DNA from: Lutjanus erythropterus
Lineage: Eukaryota; Chordata; Actinopteri; Lutjaniformes; Lutjanidae
Length of the DNA stretch: 64,000 nt
Direction of reading: 5' to 3'
Assembly: GCA_020091685.1 (NCBI GenBank)
Contig: CM034602.1
Span: 2,798,219 to 2,862,218 of the forward strand
The translations under genes and the position numbers were made by a program. Below are positions 25,862-37,265 of this stretch, piece after piece. Positions within the stretch are counted from its first letter, which is position 1. Each line of letters begins with the position of its first letter. The notes under the pieces were generated by a model. That model was not told where the DNA came from, made no database searches, and worked only from the letters and a program-made list of their open reading frames with translations.

Positions 25862-25912
25862 CACTGCCACTGGCCAGTGCTGCACTCCTCCTCGACTCTC
25901 GTCTCCTCGTAG
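25862..25912 (+). other. tnni2: non-coding exon 1 of tnni2 copy 2
   Basis: The transcription start is inferred about 25-30 bases after the TATA box. The exon ends CTCCTCGTAG followed by gtgagacc. The TAG|gtgaga junction is shared by all four tnni2 copies. It joins the start-codon exon at 28244. The 5' end is approximate. Confidence 0.7.
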
Positions 25913-26262
25913 GTGAGACCAGTTGCTCTTTCTTCCTCCACCTCTTCCTCCTCCTCTTTGGAGCTGGTACATGGATACAAAGCAGCTGAGTGGAGTCCGT
26001 TAGAGTCTTTTTGGGGAGACCTGTTGGTGAAGTGCTAAGGGGCTGAAAGTCCTGACCTCTTGGGTTTGTTAATAAGTGGAGGGAAATGTGATCCAGGGTG
26101 ATGGAGAAGGCTGAATACAGCAGGATGACGAAGACTGTGTGTGTTGAATCAGCGCTGCACAGAGATGTGAATGAGCTGCGGATTTGAGATGTGGATTTGT
26201 TTGCTTCTCTCTTTTGCTAAAGATTTATATTTGTACGTTCATGATCGTTAAGTCTCATTTTT

Positions 26263-27258
26263 GAAGCATCTGACTGTTTTGGAAAGTTTTGACCAAAGTT
26301 TTTGAAGCTTTTGAAATGACTGGACTCATCTGTTAGACTCATTTCAGAGATTGACTGCTCAGCCTGGTCTTTGGTTGCTTGTAAGATTGTTTGGATCGGA
26401 AAGTAATGGATGACATGTTGTTGTTTTTGAGTGTGCTGCAGAAATTTTAAAGTCAGTCGGTCTTTTGATGTCAGAATTAGCTGCCAAGACTTATTTTCAC
26501 AAACAAAAACAAGATCTGCTTCCAGATTGAGATATTTCTACTTTGTTCCAGGTCAGTTTCAGTTTTTGTTTCAGGAATTTGCCAGAAATTTGAGCCAGTG
26601 CCTTAAAAAAACAAACAAAAACAAAAAAAACCCAAAGCATTTCACTGTTTTGAAAGTTTTGACCAAAGCTTTTTGATTGCTTGTGAAACTGATGAACTCA
26701 TTTGTTAAGTTCAGAGATTTGACTTCGCAGCTCTGGTTTTTGGTTGATCAAGATCTTTTGGATTTGAGAGAGGAGGGTGAGATTTTATTGTTTTAAGAGA
26801 GTGTGCTGCAAAAATATCAGTCCCAGTAGGTCATTTGATGTCTGAATTATCTCAAGACTTATTTGTGCTCTTGTTTCAGGAATTTGCTAGAAATTTGAGC
26901 CAATGTAAAAAAAAAAAAAAAAAACATTTTGGAAGCATTTAACTGTTTTGGAAAGTTTAGATTGAAGCTTTTTGATTCCAAAATTGCTTTTGAAACTATT
27001 GGACTCATATGTAAAGTTTTGAGATTTTACTTCTGGTCTTTGGTTGCTGAAGATCTTTTAGATTTGAGAGAAGCAGATGAGATTTTGTTGTTTTAAGGGA
27101 GGATACAGCAAAAATATCAATCCAAGCATGTTGTTTGCTGTTTTAAGACTCGTTTTTTCACATACAAGAACAAAATCTGTCTACAGATCAACATATTTGT
27201 ACTTCATCCAAGGTCTGTTTCTGTTCTTGTTTCAGGAATTTGAGTCATTGCCTTAAAA
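26263..27258 (+). repeat. three tandem units inside intron 1 of copy 2
   Basis: Units begin near 26263, 26634 and 26931 (about 371, 297 and 328 bp). Each starts with AAGCAT followed by a CTGTTTTGGAAAGTTT-like phrase. Each then has TGGTCTTTGGTTG-like text, a GATTTGAGAGA-like phrase (diverged in the first unit), and ends TTGTTTCAGGAATTTG. A smaller duplicated unit with TTTCTGGAGGTT(C/T)GGTCTGG follows at about 27397 and 27539. Confidence 0.75.
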
Positions 27259-28068
27259 CAAGAGCGAGTAGAGCCCATTGATTAAATAATATTTTGGAAA
27301 TTACAGTGAAACAAGTGGAGTTTGTAGTGGAAATAATCTGTTTTAGATTTTGGTCGGCTTGTAAAGTTTAGAAATGTGATCTCTGCACTGGGCCTGGATG
27401 TTTCTGGAGGTTCGGTCTGGAAATTTAAAGAAACATTAATCATAAAATGTTTTTTTTTTTTTTTGTTTTTTTGCAATGTATTGTCATTTTAAAGCATTTC
27501 ATTTGTAGTGTTTGAAATTGTATCCCTGCACTCAAACATTTCTGGAGGTTTGGTCTGGATAAAAACATCTAGAGAAACATTATCTATCTATAACATCATC
27601 ATTGATCCATTTACTTGAACATTTCTGCACCTTTGGTCTACAAAAATGGGAGATTTCTTTGATCTCAGAACAAGAATAATACTGTATTGTTTTCAGAGTT
27701 TACACACTGCAAACAAGTGAAGCAGTTGGGTCTTTTTTTGTCTTAAAGACGACCTGTGTGCTGAGATCTTTTCATCTGTTTCTGTCGTGTTTCAAGATTC
27801 CAGCTTAATGAGGTGGAAACTAAATCCTTGAATTATTTATAGAAAAAATAACTCTTGAAATCTGAGTGTTGGAATGAGTGACTTGTTTAGACAGATTTGT
27901 TTTTGCAGCGTGTCTATTGACAGCCGGCTGTTGGCGGCGAAGGCGCTGCCGCAGCACATTCTGCTGCTGAAGGGTTTCTTCCCCGCGAAAGGAATTGAAG
28001 TGTTAACTCCCGGAGGATATTCAGTATTGAACACCTGTAAAGGAGCTTATCGCAGGCGTCACTGCTGA

Positions 28069-28095
28069 CATTTGACCCCAAACTCCAAACTTAGC
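28069..28095 (+). promoter_or_regulatory. tnni2: intron 1 enhancer-like module, copy 2
   Basis: An E-box (CATTTG) is followed directly by ACCCCAAACTCC and AAACTTAGC. Aligned modules sit in intron 1 of copies 3, 4 and 5, at 38675, 45566 and 55888. Another E-box, CACCTG, is 37 bases upstream at 28032. The combination of E-box, C-rich box and A/T-rich end matches the described layout of the fast TnI internal regulatory element; enhancer function here is inferred. Confidence 0.6.
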
Positions 28096-28268
28096 TCTGT
28101 CAGCACTCAGCTGCTCATCAACTGTTTTAATGATCACATTTCATAGAGAGGAAGGACGGTCTGTGATATTTAAACCCAGAGCAGATGAAAGCATCGTTTA
28201 TTCTCCCTCATCTCAGTGAGTTTTTCTTCTCTGTTTTTTCCAGGCTGTGAAGAAAAGAAACCGCCAAC

Positions 28269-28710
28269 ATGTCTGAGTAAGTGTTGCTTCTCAATTATCG
28301 ATTATTGATTATTGATTTGTAGAATTCATAAAAAAAATAATTAAAAAAAAACTGTGACACAGTAAAAATGTTTGATTGGAAGAAACATTTTAAAGTTCAA
28401 AGTTGTGTTAAGTGTAAAGAAAGATGGATGGATGGAAGACAAGAAAGGGAGGACAGAAGGGTGGAAAGGAACCAAGGATAAGAGACAAACAAAGGAGGGA
28501 AAGAAAACCAAGAAAGGGGGCAAGAGAGACAAAGGGAAAGAAAGAAAGATGGATGAAAGGAGTGAATGAAATAAGGATGGAAGAAATGAAAGAAAGTAAT
28601 AAGGGTGGAAAGAAAGATGGATGAAATGGAAGGAAAGAAGGATGGAACAATGATGAAAAGTAAGAGTGAAAGGATACAAGAAAAGAAAGAAGAGTAAGAT
28701 GGAAATGAAA

Positions 28711-28780
<70 letters not shown>

Positions 28781-31700
28781 GTGGGAAAGAAGGGTGGGAA
28801 CAGAAGGAAGGAATGAAAGGAAGATGGAAGGAAATAAAGATCTTCAAAGTACCACCATATCTGAAATGAAGACGTCTCCACTGACATCATGAAACATGTC
28901 AGCACGTTTATAAAACAGAACTTCAGTGAAAAGAGCAAATAAATTTTATTTATTCTGTCTGTTGTTTGTGTTGACATTTATGAATGCATCATGTGACTCT
29001 ATTGTTTGTGATCTTTACAGAAAGAAGATGACATCGAGCCGCAGGCATCACCTAAAGGTACGACAGAGTCAGTTTCAGTCTGTTCTTCTTCTACTCTCTG
29101 AGCTTCATTGATTGACAGGTGTTCAGTGATTGATACTGATAATAATACATCAGAAGTTAAATAAGAAACTAATATTTCTTCAAATAGCCGTTCAGACTGC
29201 AGTTGAAAAAATGGAAGCAGTTTACTGTCAAAGAACAAGAGAGGATATTTATCTTCAGTTGTTTTTTTCTTTACAACTGTGGGTCGGGTAGAGGTATTGA
29301 TCACCAGCCTCCTGATCAGCCAAATTCAACTGCAGTAACTGAGTTTCAACCAGGAGAGGACAGTCACTGTCGTATTTATAGCACAATATGTAGAATTAAA
29401 ATACAAGATTTAGACCCACCTCTCAGAGCTGGTGAACCTCCGGTTAAAAGATCAGTCGCTCAGTAATCTAATCACAAAAGCCAGAAAATTTCCAGCAACA
29501 ATTTGTGTGTCTTTTGTCAAAGAGTGTGTGCGTGTGTTTGTGTTGTGTGTCTTGGTGGAGGAAAAAAATAAAACGGGCACCAGCTGTACGTGGTGATGCA
29601 CCAGTACGGAGAAAATCGTTATGCATTTACGGTGAAAAAAGTAAAATTGTTTTATTATCCAACAACTACCACAACTCTATAACTATATTGTATAAATAAA
29701 TTCTGCAGTTAATGACATGCTTCTGTAGTGTAGTGTAGCGTTGTGGTTGTCGTCTATCTGTCGGTGCAGGTTTTGATTTGTGTTTTTGCTGGTGCTGTTT
29801 GCATTTTTTAACCGACTTCAGATGGAGCTGATTTACTTCATCTTCATCAGAGCTGTCAGAGCAGGCAGAGACAGCTGAGACAGCTCTGAGGCGCCCCCTG
29901 CTGGTGAAAACTGTCAAACACACAAAGTGCTCTATAGCAGTGTTTCCCAACCCTGGTCCTCAGAGCTCACTGTCCTGCATGTTTTAGATGTTTCTCTGCT
30001 CCAACACACCTGATTCAAATCATCAGGTTGTTGTCAGGCTTCTGCAGAGGCTTGATGACGAGCTGATCATTTGAATTTGATTGATTTGATTGTTCTTTCT
30101 TTCTATCTGCAATATTTTACCGTTTCATATTCACTCTCAGCTGTGTCGGAGTGTCGAATGAAAAAATTTCTTGTTTTTGCTGCTTCATAATAAAAGTGTT
30201 GAAATAACAAAACAATAGGGAACTCTTATTGTGAAGAACTTAAGGAAACAGTGTTTATCCCAGAGACGTATATCAACAGTTTGTCCACCGCTTTACGGTT
30301 GCTAGACTCGCGTCTCCTCGAGCTTGTCTTCCCTTAAAAGACACACCTTCAAGTGGGTAGCCTTGTTGTAATTGAAATGCGAACCTCCGCTGTGCTGGGC
30401 TGACGAGTCAAGTCAAACCGAGTCAAGCCAGCCCGGCTCTGTGCATGAAAAACTGCTATATGTTGCACAGAAATTTAACTTGTTAAAACCTGCAGAACCG
30501 TTTAAAAATCATTGCCGCAGGTTGTTTTGTCATTTAGCGCTGTTTCTCGATCTGTCCTGCAGAGTGTGATGCTGCAGATCGCGGCGAACTGGATTGTTCA
30601 GGAGAAAAAGGACATCGCCGCCGCCAAGGAGACCTACATGACTGAGACTTGCCCAGCGCCATCTCTCGCCGGAGACCACAACACCCTGATGGTGAGAGCC
30701 GCTACAGCTTCAGTGTGCTGTGCTGCAGACAAAAAGCTTCATAATTTCATCAAACCTTTATTCGTTACTCAGTGGTCTTCCTCTACACTTGACTGGAATT
30801 ATCCTAGACTCAAGCTACTTAGCCTAATTATTCAAAAATACACAGACGAAATAGTCTTGGTGGTCATGATGATACACTGAGGGCTTTTTTTTTTACATAA
30901 TTTTATGCTGATGATGTAAACTTTCATTTGATTGTCCAAAACACTGTAAGATGTTTCCAGTGAAACCACTGTTTCCCAAAGCCCAAGATGACGTCTTCAA
31001 ATGTTTTCAAATGTTTTCAAATGTTTTCAAATGTCCAGAGCTCAAATATTTTCAGTTTACTGTCAGAGAGTAAAAAAACAGAAAATAATCACATTTAAAA
31101 AGCTGAAATCAGGGAATTTGGACCGGAGTGGAGCAAGTTTTTGTTTTTATTAAAAATTAAAAATTGCTTGATTGATTGGCGTTTCTATCCAGTGAAATAT
31201 TTCATTATCATCACCACCACCATTTTTACCAAATGACATTATTAGCAGTTTACTGTCAGGAATATTAGCAGCCGTTTGAAGAATAATATCCATCAGGGAC
31301 GGATTCTGATCAGTAAGCAAACATCATGTCCGTCTGTCTTTAGGACACCTGCAAAAAGCTGCACTCCCTCATCGACAAAGTGGATGAAGAGAGGTACGAC
31401 CTGGAGGTCAAAGTGGGCAAGGCTGACAAAGAGGTAAACTTCAGAGATCATTGATGAGAGTATTCCCGTTAGCCCGATGATCAGATCATCTTCATTCCAC
31501 GTCATCATGCGATCTGACATCGTGCTCATGTTTGCTGATCATTTTGCTCTCTTTCGGTCTCGTGTACATCTGTGTGCTCCATGTTTGGAACAATTTTTCA
31601 AAACTTTTGAAAACTGTTTAAGTTTAAGTCAACACTGAAAAATCTACTGCAGCAGCTTCCCTTGAAACGTTGAGTTGTCTCAACTATTTTTTTACAGTGT

Positions 31701-32249
31701 AATTTGATTCTTATGTTCTTTAACTGTATAAATATGTAGCCTGTACACCAAAAAATATTTTGGCAACTAAATTTTGACAGTAGCTAGTGTTTTTGAGTCT
31801 CCATACACCTATGGATGTCGTACTGGTTTGAGTGTTTTCAGAAAAATAGAATTTCATCCTGGCTCTCTATTGGCTCGATCTCAGCTTGAAACTTCTTGGT
31901 TCCTCTTAGATCGATGACCTGAGGATCAAGGTGGTTGACCTGGCCGGCGTGAAGAAACCCGCTCTGAAGAAAGTGCGTATGTCCGCCGACGCCATGCTGA
32001 AGGCTCTGCTGGGCTCCAAACATACCGTCAACCTGGACCTGAGAGCCAACCTGAAGCAGGTCAAGAAGGAGGTGAAAGAGGAGGTGAGTCTTTGTGCAGG
32101 AGGGCAGTCAGGCGGGTACAGAGAGCGGGAACAGATACTCGTGTTGACTGTGAACTTTTTGTGTCTTGCAGCCTGCAGAGGCAGTCGGAGACTGGCGTAA
32201 GAACATTGAGGACAAAGCTGACAGGAAGAAGATGTTCGAGACTTCCTAA
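28269..32249 (+). CDS. tnni2: troponin I, fast skeletal muscle (copy 2)
   Basis: Coding exons are 28269-28276, 29021-29057, 30563-30691, 31344-31433, 31910-32083 and 32172-32249 (516 nt, 171 aa). The start-codon exon begins at 28244, with CCAACATG around the start. The N-terminus is [15 protein letters not shown]. Residues 16-88 form the TnC/TnT-binding helices with [18 protein letters not shown]. Residues 101-111 are the inhibitory peptide [11 protein letters not shown], one residue shorter than canonical. The switch segment [14 protein letters not shown] is at 113-126, and [21 protein letters not shown] ends the protein in the actin-binding region. It inhibits actomyosin at low calcium in fast fibres. 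Poly(A) signal candidates are ATTAAA at 32339 and AATAAA at 32519. Its last 60 coding bases are identical to copy 3. Confidence 0.96.
28711..28780. repeat. (GATA)n microsatellite in a purine-rich tract
   Basis: About 17 uninterrupted ATAG units. The surrounding 28400-28840 is almost pure purine on the plus strand (GGAAGAAAG, GGATGGA and similar), in intron 2 of copy 2. The long serine/phenylalanine-rich minus-strand frames here (168 and 189 codons) are artefacts of this composition. Confidence 0.95.
29938..30075 (+). mobile_element. truncated hAT-type MITE
   Basis: It begins CAGTGTTTCCCAACCCTGGT and follows the 12501-12720 element through TTGTTGTCAGGC and ATGACGAGCTGATCATTTGA, then breaks off. 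The right arm is missing. It lies in the third intron of copy 2, between the 37- and 129-base exons. Confidence 0.8.
30955..31130 (+). repeat. interspersed repeat fragment with (TTTTCAAATG)n
   Basis: GATGACGTCTTCAAATG is followed by four TTTTCAAATG-type units and TTTTCAGTTTACTGTCAGAG. The same phrases occur at 43640-43740. It sits in the intron after the 129-base exon of copy 2. Confidence 0.5.
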
Positions 32250-33002
32250 ACAGTTTAACTCCGCTCCTGTAGTCCTGCCGCTAGCACTTTTTATGGAATT
32301 TCTGGAATTTTTCATTGAATTGAAATACCTTTTGTTTCATTAAATCTGCCAGTTTCAGCTTGGTCTGTTATTGTACATTTGTACAGCGAGTGGTTTAGAT
32401 TAGGAATGACCTCTTAATTTAAAGATACTATCTCTTATCAGACTTTTATTCTGGAGTGTGACTTCCTGTTTCCTGCTGATGTTCACTTTTGACATCTTCC
32501 TGCTCTTAGTGTTTTTGTAATAAATGTGTTTTGTTTCCTACATCTGCTGTCATGAGGTATTCTGTCTTTGACTCAGTGACACACGACACGGCAGACGAAG
32601 CACACGACACGCCTTGATCAAATATGAGAGTTTAAAAGTTCACGAGAGCGACATTTAGCGTGTTTTTCTGCTTGTTTTTGTCAAACGTTAAAGAAAATTC
32701 TGCCCTGAAACAGAACTAATTACCAGAGTGAGTTCAGTGACCTAAAGGAAAATTAATGTCTGCTGTAACAAAACAATCTAAATCTAAATTAATTTTGACA
32801 TTTTGTTAAAAATTCAAACGTCAGTTCAATCCGCTGCAGTGTCAGGATGCAGCGGAGGATTAAAGTCACTGAACCTGAGTTCTGTTTGAAGGTGGTTTCA
32901 AGCTTTAACGAGGTTGTGTTGTGCTCTTTGTAGTGCTGTGCATGTCAGTGAAGGACGAGACACAATATCCATGTTACAAATTTCTACATCATATTTTTGT
33001 TT

Positions 33003-33212
33003 TATTACACGGCTTTGCTAAATACTTGATTCTGATTGGACAGTTACAGCATTCTAAGGTCATTAATGAATAGCAGACCGTTGCTATGGACACAGTTCTG
33101 ATCACACTGGAGAAACAATGCAGTCATTTTAAATCCATAAAACAGAAAAAAATAATTCATATATTGTGTCAAATTATTAATTTTCTTGAGTAAGCAGCCG
33201 TGTAATAAGCAG
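33003..33212. mobile_element. short inverted-end element
   Basis: The left end is TATTACACGGCTTTGC (from about 33003) and the right end is GCAGCCGTGTAATAAGC. These form an inverted repeat of roughly 14 bp around about 200 bp that includes CTGATTGGACAGTTA. It appears to be a MITE-type element; no target-site duplication was found. Confidence 0.5.
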
Positions 33213-33848
33213 GATGATGTACATCGAGCGGGTCGTTTTGGAAAATAAACCCTGACAGACATGAAGCAACAAATGCATCAACCAATCAGGGTTTATTTCA
33301 CGTTTAATGACCTGCTCGCTGTCTATTATTCGTTAAGTAGTGTTCAGGGAGCTGTGAAAAGTGAATGTTGACCGGTTCTTGTGTAATTCTTGCCTAATAG
33401 GTTCAGGAGAATATTTTTCTGCTGAGTTCAAATGTAAAAAACAAAACAGCATATCTATGATAAAGTGTTAAACTTGCAAAACTTTTGACCACCTGTCCTA
33501 CCACCTTCAGACGCCATCTGTGACCACGTGTCATCACATGATCAACCAACCCAGTCTCTTCAATCTGCGTACAAATAACATGACTTTACTCCGTCAAAAA
33601 ACGTTCAGTGAATACGCCAAAGTCCAGTTTTTACATTTCTGTCTTTCACAGTTATGGAGATATTGGTTATAGAGATGTCTGTGTTTTTTGGAGCTTTGAG
33701 CACCGCAGGACTTGTGACACTGGAGAGAAACCGACAGACGTCTGTACAGCCGATATCTCCAAAACTCTGCAACTCAAGCCTAAACTATCTAGATGGATCA
33801 ACACAAACTGTGGTCTCACAAGTGAAAGTCCTGTGTCTGTTTGACCTA

Positions 33849-34218
33849 CACTGTAAAAACAAAGAAATTGAGAAAACTCAGAATTTCAAGGCAACGGACT
33901 GCAACAGATTTTTTTAAATTTAGAGCTTAACTCAAATTCTTAAGTTTTGAAAAAGTTGCTACTGAGCTTTTGTTTAGATAGTTAACTTTTCTTCTTTAGA
34001 TAAACTTAAAGCGTTGAATTTCAGAACACTGTATTTAAAGATCAAATATTCAAGTTTATCTAAAGAAGAAAAGTAAATGATCTCAACTAAAGATTTCAGG
34101 TCAGCAGAACATTATAAAGTTTATTTCAAAAAGAGTTTGAGTTGGGCTCAAAACTCAAAATTCTATTGCAGTGCGTTGCCCTGAACTTTTAAGTCGTCTC
34201 AGCTATTTTTTTTTTTTG
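33849..34218. mobile_element. inverted-end repeat, near full length
   Basis: The left part runs CACTGTAAAAAC then GGCAACGGACTGCAACAG. The right part, in reverse orientation, has TATTGCAGTGCGTTGCCCTG then TCTCAGCTATTTTTTT. Inside, AGTTTATCTAAAGAAGAAAA and its reverse complement make a second palindrome. Fragments of the family occur at 22017 and 31645. Confidence 0.6.
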
Positions 34219-34952
34219 CATCCATCCATCCCGACCTCCTGCAGGCTTTGTCACTGTTTATCCTACATCACCTGAAATCTTGACGTGAATGACATGAAAA
34301 AAACAAAAATGGCGTTCTGATAACACAGCATGACTGAGACGTTACCGCGTTATTCACACACACATTTGTTGAGATCTGTGGTTCATGTGATAACAGCTGA
34401 AGAGGATCATGGGAGACGGTTGTTGAAAGGTCTATAAGTGACCTCTGAGTTTACTAAATGCTCTAACTGAACAAGAACCATGCACAAGTTTTTCACATAG
34501 ATTTTTGATATAATTATAAATACCACGTATCATATAAATTTGTCTTTTAAAATTTAATTAATGCCTCTAAAGGTATAATTTGCAGAATCTCCTCAAGAAA
34601 ACAAAGTATAGACTCATATGACATTTTCCATTTTAATCATCCCACTACAATCATGAGCTGCTTTCTGTGTGTCCAGAGACTCTGCAGCTCTCTGTCTGTA
34701 TCTGCTCTTTTTTTTTTTTATTATTTTTTATTATTGCTCATCATTGTTTGATGTCCTGATTGTTTAGTAACAGCTCAGATCCTACTGACTCTACCTTTAA
34801 CAAAGCACTGGTGTTTTTTTGTTTTATCACAAAGTGTGGTTGTATAATTTTTCTCTGAAAGTTTTGAACCTTTCCGACATCAGGAAATCACTTCTTTAGG
34901 CCTGCATACATACAAATATGGCCAAAGGTCTTATTCTGTAACACTAACCGTG

Positions 34953-35074
34953 ACACATTTAATAAATGCTTTATAACAAACTGTAATTTGCACCGTAAAG
35001 CAGAAATAAAGACATTTTAGAGTGTTTAACTTTGTTAACACAATAGTGTGTTATAAAGCCTTTATTAAATGTGT
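34953..35074. repeat. 26-bp inverted repeat (MITE-like)
   Basis: The left arm at 34953-34978 (ACACATTTAATAAATGC, then TTTATAACA) pairs with the right arm at 35049-35074 with a single mismatch. The loop is 70 bp. It lies between copies 2 and 3. Confidence 0.65.
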
Positions 35075-35746
35075 GCATCCTGCCTGTAGTTGATTAACGG
35101 GGGAACTTAGAGTAAAATGTTGCTGCCTGCAGCGACCACACGGTGTCAGCAGAGGACTTCATGTCCAACACCTGCTGTCCTCAAACTGTCCAGTGTTTTC
35201 TGTCTGTAAACGTCTCAGGACAGATCATGTTCACGTTGGACAGGAGAGGACAAATTCTTTAAATCACAACATCACCTTTTACAACACCTGAGAAAAAAAA
35301 AGCAGATTACTACAGTTTGTTAAACTTTTTTACATTTTTCATTATATTTTTGTGCTCGTTTGTTTTTGTCTCTTTTACATTTTTTATTTTTTTTGCTTAA
35401 CTAATTATTTTTATCTCTTTTTTTATTGTCTTTTTTAAAACACATTTTAAAGTAAAGTGGACACTTTCAGAAAGCACTTTTTTCTAACACTTCAATTTAA
35501 TTGGTAACTTTGCCCAAACACATTTGCATTTTATTTTTGTTTGATTAGTGGTTAATAGTTTTGAACTAATTTCTGATCATTACTGACTGAGCAGAGTGGA
35601 TGGTGTCAAGGCTCCTCACTCAGCTGACTCTATAATATTTTAATGACATTTTTATATTGTTTAAATACTATTAGTTGTTGTTCTTCCACTGTTAAAAACA
35701 TTTCCTGATCAGTTCTATTGATCAGAGGAGGACACTGTTCAGTCAA

Positions 35747-36982
35747 ATGGAAGGTGAGCCATTTTGTAATTGTGTGTTTTTTTTGTGTCACTGAAGGTTT
35801 CATGTGCAAAAATGTCTCTTTTATCATTAGTTGTTACCTGTGGTCAAATACTGAATTGTTGATCTTTGTATTTAATGTTTTTGTTTGTTTGTTTTTTGTT
35901 CATTTCTGTTCTTGTTGTGTTTTCAGATGCTGTGTCTGAATCCAGCATGAGCTGCAGCAGCAAGACAGCAACAAATAAAGTACGTCTTTAAAGGAGGTCA
36001 AGTTTTTATCCTTTACACTCTGTGTTCATTGTTGATGGTTTAATGCAGTTTTGTTACTGTGGTTACAGTAAAAAAAATATTTTCAGACTAATGTTGCAGT
36101 CATACTGTAAAACTATTTTTGACTTGTAAATAGTGTCACGTTAACATCCAGGAACTTTTTTTTTTTGTTTTTTTTTTTTGATTATTTGTAAAGTTGCAGA
36201 GCTGCTTGGTGTTTAAAGTCGTCTGGTTCACATCAACCTAATCAACGTAGTGCAACATTGACTTTGCACACAAACACTTAAATTAAATATATCTCATCTC
36301 TAACTTCCTGTCTCCATGACATGAACACGGTAGAAAAGAAGTTATCTGAACTTCTCTGATTTTGTCAGTTTGTTAGCTATGTTTGCTGGCTGTAGGAGTT
36401 TTATAGCTGTTGTCCTGTAGCTCAGATATTGGCTGAAACATTAAAGAAACAATAAAATGAACAACATTTGAAATCAGAACAGAAGAAAGTCAAACCATGA
36501 AATATCTAAACAGGATATAAAGCAAAAAGGAGTGAAGCAACACATACAAAGTAGGACATTTGCAAAGCGAACAGTTGAAACATGACATCATCATATCACG
36601 TTTTATTATACAAGACTGAGGTAAAGACAGAGAAGACACATCTGACAAACGCAGGAAACAAAATCAAGTTTTAAACTTTTACACAAAGGAGCTGCAAGAA
36701 GAATATTGTGTATTTAATGGAAGGATGTTCCAAAACTGGGAAGCTCTCACGGTAAAGAGCGTCCTGCCTGGAACAACAGTGACCCCTCTGGTTTTGTTAA
36801 TATATCACCAACATTCTTCTGAATTACAGTGATGCTGCCTTTTAGGTTTGTTATCCAGGATCTTATTACGTTGTAATCTTTTCTTTTTCTCGACTCTTTT
36901 CCAGACCTCTTCATGGCCTGTCCCACTGAGGACTGCTGACCACCAGACCAGGACAGCTCCAGACATCAGCAGAATTTACGAG
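35747..36982 (+). other. three frame-compatible candidate exons upstream of copy 3
   Basis: Segments 35747-35753 (ATGGAAG|gtgagc), 35927-35979 (ttttcag / gtacgt) and 36905-36982 (cttttccag / gtgagc) have canonical splice sites. Their phases fit together (1, then 0, then 0). In both longer segments the frame set by the join is the only one without a stop. The predicted start is MEDAVSESSMSCSSKTATNK, then TSSWPVPLRTADHQ and on to ISRIYE (46 codons, open at the end). I recognise no family. The last segment overlaps the upstream ATTTACGAGG promoter element of copy 3. It may be a small gene, an alternative upstream leader of copy 3, or chance. Confidence 0.35.
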
Positions 36983-37095
36983 GTGAGCGGTCAAAGGATG
37001 AAGGTATTTCAGGAGCTCATTGGCCTGATTGGTCTCAGAGTTCCTCATGGCCATAAAGAGGAACCTCCAAATCCCGGTCCAAGCCCATATATATA
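36973..37095 (+). promoter_or_regulatory. tnni2: promoter of tnni2 copy 3
   Basis: In order: AATTTACGAGG near 36973, TATTTCAGGAGC at 37005-37016, ATTGG at 37028-37032, CCATAAAGAGG at 37051-37061 and ATATATATA at 37087-37095. The copy 4 promoter shares the wider phrase GCAGAA(A)TTTACGAGG upstream. The frame of 105 codons at 36848-37165 running through this region is not a gene, because it crosses the TATA box and exon 1. Confidence 0.85.
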
Positions 37096-37119
37096 CCCCC
37101 AACAGATTTCACTTTTCAC

Positions 37120-37165
37120 TGTCCTTCTGTCAGTCTCTGCAGCCCTCCTCTTCGTCACTTTGTAG
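37120..37165 (+). other. tnni2: non-coding exon 1 of tnni2 copy 3
   Basis: The 5' end is inferred from the TATA box position. The exon ends CACTTTGTAG|gtgagaaa. It is spliced to 39777. The TTCGTCAC phrase near its end recurs in copy 4 exon 1 as CTCGTCAC. Confidence 0.7.
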
Positions 37166-37265
37166 GTGAGAAACTCTTTTTACTCTTTTGTGGCTAAAGT
37201 GAGGGTGATGCTCAGTTTGAAAAAAGACTTTAAACTTTCTACCAGATTAGTTCACCATCAGTTAG

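Larger units (their letters stand above)
32525..36970. other. spacer between copies 2 and 3
   Basis: The spacer holds the inverted-end elements at 33003, 33849 and 34953, and the candidate exons at 35747-36982. 35280-35480 and 36140-36180 are A/T-rich low complexity. I see nothing else identifiable. Confidence 0.6.

Noticed and set aside
25565..25972. 135-codon frame on the minus strand and overlapping frames
   Set aside because: They cover the promoter, TATA box and non-coding exon 1 of copy 2.
28341..28977. 168- and 189-codon Ser/Phe-rich frames on the minus strand
   Set aside because: They run through the GATA microsatellite and purine-rich tract; composition artefact.
36848..37165. 105-codon frame on the plus strand
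   Set aside because: It runs through the copy 3 promoter, TATA box and exon 1 and ends at the exon 1 donor TAG; the spliced reading reported at 35747-36982 is the only part considered.
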